NCBI RefSeq assembly: GCF_018294505.1
Contig: NC_057809.1
Span: forward strand, 422,056,233-422,120,232
From: Triticum aestivum
Lineage: Eukaryota > Streptophyta > Magnoliopsida > Poales > Poaceae
DNA: 64,000 nucleotides
Direction: 5' to 3'
The notes beneath the pieces were generated by a model. That model had not been told where the DNA came from, ran no database searches, and saw nothing but the letters and a program-made list of their open reading frames with translations. Shown one piece after another: positions 54,834-64,000 of this stretch. Numbering within the stretch: the first letter of the stretch is position 1; each line of letters begins with the position of its first letter. Position numbers and translations under genes: made by a program.

Positions 54834-57800
54834 CTAATTTTCGCTAATGGTGTCCCCGAAGGGAGACTCTAAGCATTTGGCTCCGGCCAGTCTCCATTGC
54901 TCGATATTGCTCCTGATTGCCGTGAGAACATCATCCACCCGTGGTGTTTTTGCCCGGAACACGCAGTGCTTCCTTTCCCTCCACAATTCCAGGGCGATCA
55001 TGACGATCAGCGATCTGATTCCGCGCCTGCAAGCGGAAGCAGTCTTGTTAATGAGGAGTTGGCAAATCTGTGCTGAGCTGCTCCGAGACGTCGTGACTGG
55101 TGCCAGCGAAGAGCAGCCTGACCAAGTAGCACATTTCCCCCAAACCCGCTGCGAGAAACTGCAGTCCCAGATGAGGTGTGTAGATGTTTCCATGTTTCTG
55201 GTGCACAAGGCGCAAAAATAGCCATTGGGCCAACCTATTCTCTGCAGTCTGTCATTGCACCACAGTCGATCTCTTATCAAGAGCCACATGAACATTTTGA
55301 GCTTGTTGGGAGCCCAGACCTTCCAGATTAAGCTGATGTAGGCTGGGTTGGGGGCTTGCTGGCATTGCATCTGATAAGCTGATTTGGCAGTGTATATTCC
55401 CTCGCGATTGAGCTTCCATGTGATTTCGTCTTCTTGATCAGGAGCCATGGCAATTGGCGCAGCGTCAAAGAGTCGCCACATCTGTAGAAACTGAGGGGCT
55501 ATTGCTGCTGTATCGCCATGTTGTAAATCTGCAATCCACTGATCATTTGCAAGCGCCTCCCCAACCGATCTGTTCTTGCGCCTCGCATGACTGAACAGAG
55601 CAGGGAAAGTTGTAGACAGCGGCTCATTTCCGATCCAGGTGTCCTTCCAGAAGTTGGTGCTTTTTCCATTGCCAACATGGATCGATGTCGCATTGGCAAA
55701 CAGAGCCCTTTCATGATCGTCAGGAGTTGGGGACACGACAACCCAAGGCTTCTCAGGCCTTGCCCATGCAAGCCATTGCCAGCGCATTCTCAGTGCACGA
55801 TTGAATTTGAGCAGATCCAGGAGACCGAGGCGTCCATGATCTAGAGGGCAGCACACCTTGTCCCAGGATACTTTGCACTTTCCACCAGAGAGCTCGTCAT
55901 CTTGTGCCCAAAGGAATCGTCTTCGCGATTTTTCCATTTCCTTCAGAATCTTCTTCGGTATCTTCAGAGCAGTCATTGCAAAAGTTGGGAGAGAAGAGAG
56001 GACGCATCTGACGAGAACTCTTCTCCCTGCAATGTTAAGGAGTTTGCCCTTCCAGCCAGCCAGTCGTGCTTTCAACCTATCGATCAGGAACTGGAAATGT
56101 ACCATTCTGAGGCGAGTTGGTGAAATTGGGAGGCCCGGGTATGTTATTGGGAAACTGACAATTTGACCACCGAAGCCCTATAGCAGATCCGGCACGTTCA
56201 GCTCCTCACAGCAGATTGCGACAACTAAAGATTTTCTTTGGTTCAGCTTCAGACCGGTGGCTTTTCCAAAACTATCCAACAGCTCTAGCAGCTTGCCCAC
56301 CTCCTGCGCAGATGGGTTGGTGAAGATAACTGCATCGTTAGCATATAAGCTGACCCGCAAGCTTTGGCTGCGGCCCGGCAGGGACGCCAGGACCCCAAGG
56401 TCAGATGCAGCAGCAAGCAGGTGGTGGAGCGGGTCGATTGCGATGATGAAGAGCAGGGGGGAGAGGGGGTCTCCCTGCCTTAACCCTTGCATATGCCAGA
56501 ATCGATCGCCCGGATCCCCATTTAGTAGTACTGAAGAGGAGGCCAACGATAAGATGAGTGCGATCCAATCGCGCCATCTCGGTGGAAAACCCAGCTTTTG
56601 CATTAGCTCCAGGAGATAAGCCCAAGAGATAGAATCGAAAGCTTTTGCGATGTCTAACTTGAACAGGAGGGCCCTTTTTTCTGCCGATGGAGCGCTCTGA
56701 CGTAGCCCTGCACGTATTGGTAGCTTTCATGTAGGCATTTTCCTTTCTGAAATGCCATTTGTGCTGGGGAAATCAGGTCTTGAAGTCGAGGCGCTAGTCT
56801 CATGGATAGAACTTTTGCAATCAACTTAGCAATGGAATAAATGAAGCTGATCGGACGAAAGTGACCCAACTCTGTTGCTCCATCCTTCTTCGGTAGCAAG
56901 GCAACGAAGGCGGTGTTCAGATCAGCAAAATTGCCACCCGCTAGGTTGTAGATTTTTTGGAAAACCACCATGATATCTAGTTTAATAATGTGCCAACATG
57001 ATCTGAAGAACTTGCCAGTGCACCCATCCGGCCCAGGAGCTTTTTCCAATGGAGATGCCTTGATGGCCGCCCAGATTTCTTGCTCAGAGAAAGGAAGACT
57101 GATGCCCTGCAGGTCGACGGCTGGCAGCTGGAGCATGTCGCAGTTAAGTGTGCAGCTTCGATGCCAGGAGTCCCCGAGGCCGCGGGCGATGTGATTGAAG
57201 GCCAACTTAGCTTTCTCCCGCGGCTCTGTGACAATGGCGTCTCCATGCTTGATCGAGTGGATGTAGTTTTTTCTACGATGTGAGAGGACACGGGCATGAA
57301 AGAACTTTGAGTTTGCATCTCCTGCGCAGAGCCAAGAAATCCTTTAGTTTTAGCTGCTTCCTCAGGTGTAGCTCTTCAGGTGATAGCGGTCCGGCCTCCA
57401 GCGCTACATCCAGCCTCATGATGACCTCGTTGGCGATATGAAATTGAAGTTTTGCACCCCAAAACAAACTTTTGCCCCACACCTTTAAGTCCACCGCAGC
57501 TCTTTCCATTTTCTTCTTCAATCTGAGGAACGGGCAGTCATGGCAGACATGCCTCTCCCAAGCATGCTGCACCGTCTCTTGGAAATGAGGAAAGACTTTC
57601 CAGAAGTTTTCGAATCTGAACCTTGCCCTGGTGACAGGCCTAACTCCATTAGCCAGCACCAGAGGGCAATGATCAGAGAACGAAGTGGAGGCCGCCATAA
57701 GCACAAAGTTTGGGTGGATATCCTCCCATGCTAGGTTGCAGACAACCTTGTTGATACTACAAAGAGTTGGATCCTCCCTCTCGCTGCTCCACGTAAATCT

Positions 57801-58358
57801 CCTATTTTTGCATTTGACCTCTTTTACTCCGGCGAGATCAATTGCTCTGTGGAAACGGCCCATCATTCTTCTGTTGATGTTGGAGTTGTTCTTGTCCCTA
57901 GCTTGGTAAATCATGTTGCAGTCCTTGTTCAGCATCCATGGCTCTGATGCAGCCGACGCAACCGCAGCCAGCTCAGACAGAAAATTTGCTTTCTGCTGGT
58001 CATCCGTCGGCCCATATACTGTAGTCATCCAAAATGAGTGGCCGGTGCTAATGATCCGCACCTTGGCAGTGATGGAGAAACTAGCGATGATCCGATCCGT
58101 GATGTCGACAATTTGCTTGTCCCAGCAGATTGTTGCGCCCCCTCTTGTGCCCGCTGCCAGAAGCACCACTCAGCCCTGCAGAAGATTTCCCCCAACGTCG
58201 CGAGCCATTTGAGAAGTCCAAGCCTCTAATTTAGTTTCTTGTAGGTTTAGGATTGAGATCTTGTTTGCCTGCGCCACCTCTCTAACCGCAGATCGTCTAG
58301 CTGACGCATTAAGTCCTCTAACATTCCACGACATAATCGTATAATTTGTATCAATCAT
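54834..58358 (-). pseudogene. LINE ORF2 (endonuclease-reverse transcriptase), unit 3
   Basis: Begins with MSWNVRGLN at 58358. A frame break near 58170 and a ~35-bp gap relative to the other copies near 57340 damage the endonuclease part. GDFN of unit 2 reads KDCN here and SIDKV reads SINKV, so the nuclease site is lost. The RT active site reads YANDAVIF in place of YADD. The C-terminal 423 codons (56105-54834) are open, with WKVWAPNKLKMFMWLL and CALCTRNMETSTHLIWDCSFS. The only full-length LINE is thus not competent. Confidence 0.83.
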
Positions 58359-58580
58359 GGAGACAAGGGAGTTCGCTTCGTCGACTATCCATTAAAACAA
58401 AGGGGTTACAACACACATTACATCGACCCAGGGGGCACCGTCGGCCACCAATAGGCCCAAAATCCCGGCGATGGCTAGAAACTGATCCTGCTGACTGAAG
58501 ACTACACATGAAGACTAATCCTAACTCGAACTGGTCTAAAACCAGCCGTCGACGAAGACTACTAAATAAGACTAACATGA

Positions 58581-61129
58581 TCAAACTACATCCTCAGCAT
58601 CCGCGCCGGCCATCCCGGCCGCGATTTCCAGTGCCTTACAGTCCAGTCCAGTGAGCTTTGCAATCGCTTTGATGTCTCTGCGGGACAGGGGCTCCTCGAA
58701 GCGCTTGAGCAGGGCAGCCGCCGCCGATGGGGTCATCCGATCCTTTGGGCCGAGGCCGCTGAGTTCTTGGACAAGGCGCAGTGCCGCGCGCTGGGCCACT
58801 GGCACAGTGCAGCCGGACGCGGCCTGACGCGCGCTTCGATGAGAAGGAGCAGAAGAGGCCCGCACTTTCGGGGGAGCTGATGAGCGTGTACAGGCAGGCG
58901 AAGCTGGCGGAGCATCGAGGATGGCCAATGGATGGGGGCAGAACAGCTGCTGTGGCCCGCCCACCTAACTGGTGCTTCCCTGCCCAGCGTCGATGTGGAG
59001 GCAGTCGACCTTCTGGGTGATGGCAGCGACATGGAAGCCTACAGCAGGAGGAGGCGGGGTGGAGATGCATGGGCTACTGAGAGGGGCGTCGAGGTCGGCG
59101 ATGCATGGCAGGATGTCTTCTTCCAGGAAGCCGTCAACGGCCCCATGTCGAGTGGAAGCGTGGGGCGGTGAACGGCTGCCATCCTCAAAGGCCAGCGGCG
59201 AAGTGAGCGCCTCGAGCATGGCATTCTCGATCTACAGTTGCATGACGACGTTACAAGGTGGAGGCGAGAGGGCACGTCCGCCAGGGAAGGAGAAGAACTG
59301 GGCCACTGGGGCAGGCTCAGGCGTGCCCAAGCGAGCGGCCTCGCGCGGGCGGAGTGGGAGCGGGGGGTGGCCTTGAGGACGGGGCCCTCCTTTGCTGCTT
59401 GCCATGGCCGTCGTGCCTGCGGTCGAAGGGGGCCTTGTTGCTGTGCCGGGGAGCGGCCTCGATGACGTCAGTGGCCTTGCCCTTGGCGTGGCAAGAGTTT
59501 CCCAGAAAGGCGTCCTTCCAAGAGCGCCGCAGCCCACCTTGGTTGCCATCGCAGTCTGTGTCGCGGCGATCGACGACCGGAGGCCCGTCCCTGCATCCGG
59601 AGGCCGTCGCCCGCGAGGCCGCCCTCCTCCCTGGGGCCTGGCCATCCTCGACACCGGCGGCCTAGGAACCCGGCTCAGTCCGCGGGAAGGGGCGGTCGTC
59701 ATCATCAGAGGAGGTGGAAGGGATACCGCTCTGGCCCGAGTGTGAGGAACGCTGCGAGAGCGGGGTCCAGTCCTCCATCCGATCCACGTGGATGAGCATG
59801 TCGTAGCGGCGGACGCCCGGCGGAGGAGGGACGCGGCGATCAGGCAGGGAGTATCCAATGATCTCTTCGACGCGGCCCGCCCCCCTCTTGAGCACCCAGA
59901 GCGCCCGCGTGGAGGGGATGTGCGCGATGCTCCAAATCCAGATCCAACAGGCGTACGTCTTGGTGTGTCCGCGCTCTAGGGTCCGGCTGTCCAGGCGGTC
60001 GACGCGGCCAAAGTCGCCGAACGCCTCGTCCGCCCCGTCCAAGGACCAGAACTGCATCGGGAGGCCTTCGACAATGATGCGGACGTGCAGAGGCAAGCTC
60101 ATGATGGCAGCGTGGTCGTCCTCGTGCCAGGCGCGGATGAGGAACTTGAAGCCGTCCACCTTGATGGAGCCCCTCCGCACGGCGTCGTCGCGGTGCGCGA
60201 CAGGTCGAAGTGGACCAGAAATGCCTCCGGCTGGTGGGAGGTGATGCGGAGCTGGAAGGGCGGTGTGCCTATCAGCTCCTCGATGGCCTTGCCGACCGCC
60301 ATGGGGTTGGTCGCGTGGATCCTTCGACGGCAGAGAGCGTGACGGCGTGCTGGCGAAGAACGAACTCCTCGCGCTCGAGGACGGGCGAGGCCACCACCAC
60401 CTTGTTGCTGACCCGCGGCCGCCGCGCTGGGTCGCAGTGGAGGAAGCGGTCCATGGCCGGAGGGGGCGGAGAGGGGCGGACCGGCGACGGGAAGCGGAGG
60501 CGGTCTCGCACCGGAGCCCTGGACGGAGCCGGCTTCAGTCTCTCACGGGCAGTCCCTCCTGGACCCCCGTTCTTCGGATTTTGTGGGCACTCCCAAGCGA
60601 AATGGCCCTGGCGCTTGCAAAGAATGCAGCGGAGAGGATCTCTGCAGTCCTTGCGGCGATGAAGCTTGCTGAGGCACCGGAAGCACTTCCCTTTGAACCT
60701 GCTTAAAAAGACGTCGCGGCCGGAGCGAGCATTGAAGTCCCTATGGCGGTCCGAGCGGCGCTCCGAGGAGGGGCGCGGCTGAACCGCAGGTCTGGATCCG
60801 GCACGCCCCCCTTTCCCGGATCTGACCTCCGTCCATCCAAGATCGTCCCCCGAGGGGGAGGAGTTGGCAGCAGGGGATGGGGCGACCACCATGGATTTAA
60901 GGCGCCCATGCCCATTGATGGGTGACGCGCCCAGATCCGGCGGGCAAACCTCGTCCCGCCGCAGGATTCGTGGCGTCGAAGCTGGATCCGAGCCCGTGAT
61001 GGTGGTAGCTGGAGATGATGGCGAGGGCGGGGCCCTGGACGGACCACGCGACGACGAGGACCCGCAGGGTGGGGGGGAGCGCCCGTGTGGAGGAGCAGCC
61101 GAGGCGGGACGGGACGGGGCGGCGGCCAT
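58581..61129 (-). pseudogene. LINE ORF1 (Gag-like RNA-binding protein), full length, unit 3
   Basis: The first 285 codons are open from ATG at 61129. Two CCHC knuckles lie at residues 149-162 (CFRCLSKLHRRKDC) and 168-181 (CILCKRQGHFAWEC). A second reading (60180-59662) holds a DUF4283/RRM-like part with IIVEGLPMQFWSLDGADEAFG. Frame changes follow near 60250 and 59670, then a disordered Pro/Ser-rich region. The last 127 codons end in the conserved KDRMTPSAAAALLKRFEEPLS tail. ORF1 proteins of this kind coat LINE RNA. The copy is broken. Confidence 0.78.
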
Positions 61130-61213
61130 TAAGGCCGGGATTTGTGGCCGCCGCGGCCGGAGTGGCCTGCGGCGCAGCGGGGCGAGAGCGGAGCAGGAGC
61201 GGAGCGCTTGTTA

Positions 61214-61228
61214 AAACTTAAACAATTT
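61214..61228. repeat. LINE target-site duplication, right
   Basis: AAACTTAAACAATTT directly after the LINE 5' end. This copy is unique to the right edge of the array. Confidence 0.85.
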
Positions 61229-61734
61229 AACATGGTCATTTTCAGTAGCACTAAGAGTAGTTAATTATGCAAAATATAATCCACTAAAGCAAAAACTAAT
61301 TGAAGCAGCGGACGAGTCACATATCAAGGAGCAATCTCTCAAAACAGTTTCAGAAACGGAGCTCCGAGCAAAGAGATCAAATATATTAGGTTTGGGAGCA
61401 AGAATACGAGGGCGATAATCAGGTTCGTAATTTTTTTAAACGTGGCTTATAGTTATTTAAACTGGGTTGTTATTTATGGAGAACAAATCGCAGAGCTAGC
61501 GACGCGGTTGACTCGATGGAGGTCGTGTGTTTGACCCTCCAGTTCACGTACTGTTTTTTTGCGATTTTTTTTTAAATTTTGTCCCTGTTGCTCACTTCTT
61601 TAAGCGTGAGGCTGCAAATCTTTCATTGGAGTGAGCTGCATGCGATGGTAACAGCTCGGCCGGAGCAGGGGATCGCAGGTTCGACTCCCAGCCTGCGATT
61701 TTGTTCAGATTTTTATCTGCGTCCTATCGCGAAT
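61229..61734. other. Right flank of the array, no gene seen
   Basis: Continues the sequence that the LINE entered. AT-rich, with two short GGTTCGACTCC-like stretches (61678-61688 and near 61535) that resemble the B box of tRNA genes, but with no full tRNA fold. No ORF can be supported. Confidence 0.5.
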
Positions 61735-62735
61735 GGGCCGGCCTAGGTTAGCTAACCCCTGTGCGAATCCACGACGAGAGCTCCTGTTTGACGCTCATTT
61801 GCATCAAACTGAAGAGCTTGCGCAAGCTTTTGTTTTGCTGATTTTTATCTGTGAGCTACCGCCAATGGGCCGACCCAGGTCAACTAACCCCTCTGCGAAT
61901 CCACGACTAGTTACAACAGTAAGCAGCGTATAGGAGGTCTTCTCGCAATAAGAGCTCCTGTTTGATGCTCGTTTACATCAAGCAGAAGAGCTTCCTCGCA
62001 AGGCACACGTACGCTTTTGTTTTGTTGTTTTTTTATCTCTGCGCTACCGCAATGGGTCGGCCAAGGTCCAGTTAACCCCTGTGCGAATCCACCACCACGT
62101 TGCCGCAGTAAGCAGCATATAGGAGGTCCCTTCGACAGGTGCTTGTCCGCGAGAGCTCCTGTTTGATGTTCGTTTGTGTCAAGCAGAAGAGCTTCCTCAC
62201 AGGGCACACGTATGCTTTTGTTTTGTTGTTTTTTATCTCTGCGCTACCGCAATGGGACGGCCCAGGCCCAGTTAACCCTTGTGTGAATCCAAAACCACGT
62301 TGCCGCAGTAAGCAGCGTATAGGAGGTCCCTTCGACAGATGCCTTTTTGTTGATTTTTATCTGTGAGCTACCGCCAATGGGCCAACCCAGGTCAACTAAC
62401 CCCTCTGCGAATCCACGACTAGTTGCCACAGTAAGCAGCGTATAGGAGGTCCCTTCGACAGGTGCCTGTCCGCAAGAGCTCCTGTTTGATGCTCGTTTGC
62501 GTCAAGTCAGAAGAGCTTCCTCGCAGGGCACATGTATACTTTTGTTTTGTTGTTTTTTATCCCTGCGCTACCGCAATGGGCCGGCCCAGGTCCAGTTTAA
62601 CCCCTGTGTGAATCCACCACCACGTTGCCGCAGTAAGCATCGTATATGAGGTCCCTTCGACAGGTGCCTGTCTGCGAGAGCTCCTTTTTGACATTTGGGT
62701 CAAACAGAAAAGCCTCTGCGTAGGGCTCGCGCAAA
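61735..62735. repeat. ~200-bp tandem repeat, about five units
   Basis: The landmark GAGCTCCTGTTTGA recurs at 61778, 61952, 62153, 62476 and (variant) 62678. Spacings are 174, 201, 323 and 202 bp; the long interval holds one extra partial unit starting near 62340. Each unit also carries ACCGCAATGGG-CGGCCCAGGTC, CAGTTAACCCCTGTGCGAATCCAC and GCAGTAAGCAGCGTATAGGAGGTC. Minus-strand readings across it are made by the repeat itself. Confidence 0.8.
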
Positions 62736-62817
62736 TGGGGCGGCCCATTGCCAAGTCACGAGTGAACATACGAAATCACTAATTAAGGAGTACTCATTGC
62801 AAAGAACACTTCACTTT

Positions 62818-62870
62818 CCCAGGTCGCGACAAGTTGCGCACATGCAGCGCGCCACTTGTCGCAACCTGGG
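62818..62870. repeat. Inverted repeat (17-bp arms) inside the MULE-like element
   Basis: CCCAGGTCGCGACAAGT (62818-62834) pairs with ACTTGTCGCAACCTGGG (62854-62870) with one mismatch across a 19-bp loop. Confidence 0.8.
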
Positions 62871-63081
62871 AGTTTTCCCTTTTTTCATAGATCCATTTAT
62901 TCAAAATGTTTTATCTTTTAAACCGTGCGTCCAAATCTCGAACCGTTTTCACCATTGGATTCCTCGCGTCGAGATCTTCAAAACTAGATCCCATGTTGAT
63001 AGGTTTGCCAAACTTTTTTTCACGAAAAAAACTGGACGAAAAAACCGAAACCGGAAGCACGGTTTTTTCCCTTTCTGAAAG

Positions 63082-63600
63082 AGGCACGCCCGTGCCTCTC
63101 GCGAAATCACACTCGTGCCTCTCGTGCAATCAAAACCGTGACTCTCGTGGAAGAAAAAAAACAGAAAACGTGTTTTGTTTTTCCCTTTCCGATAGGCACG
63201 GCCGTGACTCTCGCGAAAGCAGAACCGTGCCTCTTACGGAAGCAAAACCGTGACTCTCGCGAAAAAAATAGAAAATGCGTTTTTTCCTTTTTGAGAGGCA
63301 CGGCCGTGACTCTCGCGAAAGCACAACCGTGCCTCTCGCGGAAGCAAAACCGTGACTCTCGCGAAAGAAAAAAAAAGACAGAAAACGCGTTTTTTCTCTT
63401 TCCGAAAGGCACGGTCGTGACTCTCGCGAAAGCACAACCGTGCCTCTCGCGGAATCAAAACCGTGACTCTCGCGAAAGAAAAAAAAACAGAAAACACGTT
63501 TTTTTTCGTTTCTAAAAGGCACGGCCGTGACTCTCGATAAAGCATAACCGTGCCTCTCGCGGGAAAAAACCGTGACTCTCGCGAAAAAAAAACGTATTTT
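63082..63600. repeat. ~110-bp internal repeat series of the MULE-like element
   Basis: GGCACG recurs at 63082, 63195, 63297, 63408 and 63518, each followed by GTGACTCTCGCGAAAGCA, CCGTGCCTCTCGCGGAA and AAACCGTGACTCTCGCGAAA and a poly-A/poly-T stretch with AAAACGCGTTTTTT. Readings through it on either strand are repetitive and not genes. Confidence 0.8.
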
Positions 63601-63937
63601 TTCGCGCAAAAAAAAATTCAAATTTTTTTTATCGAAAAGCTAAGGAAGACCAGGGAAAAACCAAAACATAAAAAAAACTGGAAAAAAAACCATTTAAAAA
63701 ACCAAAAACGCGTGCGAAAAAATAAAAAAAAAAAGCAAAATCCGAAGAGAGCGTTCAGAGCGCGACACGTGGCGAATGGCTGAGAGCGCGCCAAGTGGCA
63801 CTGATCGTTGCGAGGCTCCCGAAGGAGCGCTCGTTAACTAGTTGCTCCCGTGAACATACGAAAAATGTAACGAATGAAAAAGGTAGCTCCGGTTGCCCTC
63901 AAACCCGCAACCATGCTGTGGGTAGCTGCGTTGCCAG

Positions 63938-63985
63938 CCACTTCAGCTAGCAACTTTTTTTTTAGATCCACTTCAGCTAGCAACT
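63938..63985. repeat. 18-bp direct repeat around a T-tract
   Basis: CCACTTCAGCTAGCAACT occurs at 63938-63955 and 63968-63985, separated by a T-run and AGAT. It may be the remains of a very short insertion with duplicated target, or a simple local duplication. Confidence 0.6.
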
Positions 63986-64000
63986 GAGATTGGTTTTAAG

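Larger units (their letters stand above)
49752..59893. repeat. Tandem segmental unit 3 (~10.14 kb, no nested LTR element)
   Basis: This copy is free of nested LTR elements and so gives the pre-insertion sequence for both insertion sites, at 50477-50496. At its right end the LINE does not meet CACTA sequence but continues to its 5' end at 61213. This marks it as the last unit of the array and the one that kept the original flank. Confidence 0.85.
54715..61213 (-). mobile_element. Full-length L1-type LINE, unit 3
   Basis: About 6.5 kb, flanked by a 15-bp duplication AAACTTAAACAATTT (54700-54714 and 61214-61228); its last three T are ambiguous with the poly-T. Order on the minus strand: 5' end 61213, ORF1 (61129-58581), ~220-bp spacer, ORF2 (58358-54834), ~110-bp 3' end and short poly-A. 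It is the only copy with both ends, so the original insertion lies here and the left copies derive from it by duplication. Confidence 0.88.
62771..63849. mobile_element. Non-autonomous MULE-like element
   Basis: A ~1.08-kb segment flanked by the 9-bp duplication GTGAACATA (62762-62770 and 63850-63858). The ends are imperfect inverted repeats: ACTAATTAAGGAGTACTC at 62778 against the complement of GAGCGCTCGTTAACTAGT near 63842. The 9-bp duplication suits the Mutator superfamily. It contains no transposase; the interior is a ~110-bp repeat series. Confidence 0.65.

Noticed and set aside
61678..61688. GGTTCGACTCC, a tRNA B-box-like motif in a short hairpin
   Set aside because: No acceptor stem, anticodon arm or A box can be placed at the right distance, so it is neither a tRNA gene nor a supportable SINE.
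61778..62690. Regularly spaced repeats that could suggest a CRISPR-like array
   Set aside because: Units are ~200 bp and similar throughout, with no short repeat/unique spacer pattern, and the context is a plant nuclear genome.
62906..63621. Overlapping readings on both strands through the MULE-like element, including Phe-rich FFRESHGFASARGTV repeats
   Set aside because: They come from the ~110-bp repeat series; frames are open on both strands and the product is a simple translated repeat.

Overview
The window is intergenic, heterochromatin-like DNA of a large-genome grass, most probably a Triticeae species (wheat, barley or a relative). I found no host gene and no RNA gene. Almost every base belongs to a transposable element: Tat- and Athila-type gypsy LTR elements, chromodomain (Tekay/Del-like) gypsy elements, an L1-type LINE, ends of a CACTA element and a non-autonomous MULE. 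Family names rest on recalled family features and motifs, not on a database search.

The backbone is a tandem array of a ~10.2-kb unit. Each unit reads, left to right: a CACTA 3' end, a fragment of an old diverged LTR, a short end fragment of another LTR, a piece of an Athila-like element with one ORF, a ~385-bp foldback element, and a LINE on the minus strand. Unit 1 is 987-18700, unit 2 is 18701-49751 and unit 3 is 49752-59893; bases 1-986 are the LINE end of an earlier unit. Only in the last unit does the LINE continue to its 5' end (61213) and second target-site duplication. The LINE/CACTA joints at ~986, ~18700 and ~49751 are therefore duplication breakpoints.

Two later insertions interrupt the array. 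Unit 1 carries a Tat-type element (1725-9228, TSD ACACC) on the minus strand. It lacks reverse transcriptase, RNase H and integrase, but keeps a gag/protease remnant and an antisense, apparently five-exon accessory ORF. Unit 2 carries a 23.4-kb chromodomain gypsy complex (19463-42866, TSD TTAAA) with three ~4.2-kb LTRs and two internal regions that share the middle LTR. The two insertion points are only 15 bp apart in unit coordinates, and unit 3 keeps the empty site. Unit 2 also lost ~2.57 kb at a CTAG microhomology.

The right edge (61229-64000) lies outside the array. It holds a ~200-bp tandem repeat and a ~1.08-kb MULE-like element (62771-63849) with its own ~110-bp internal repeats. All coding regions are decayed. 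The most intact readings are the Athila-like ORF of unit 3, the ORF1 C-terminal part of the unit 2 LINE, and the RT-RNase H-integrase reading of chromovirus copy A, which has nevertheless lost catalytic residues.
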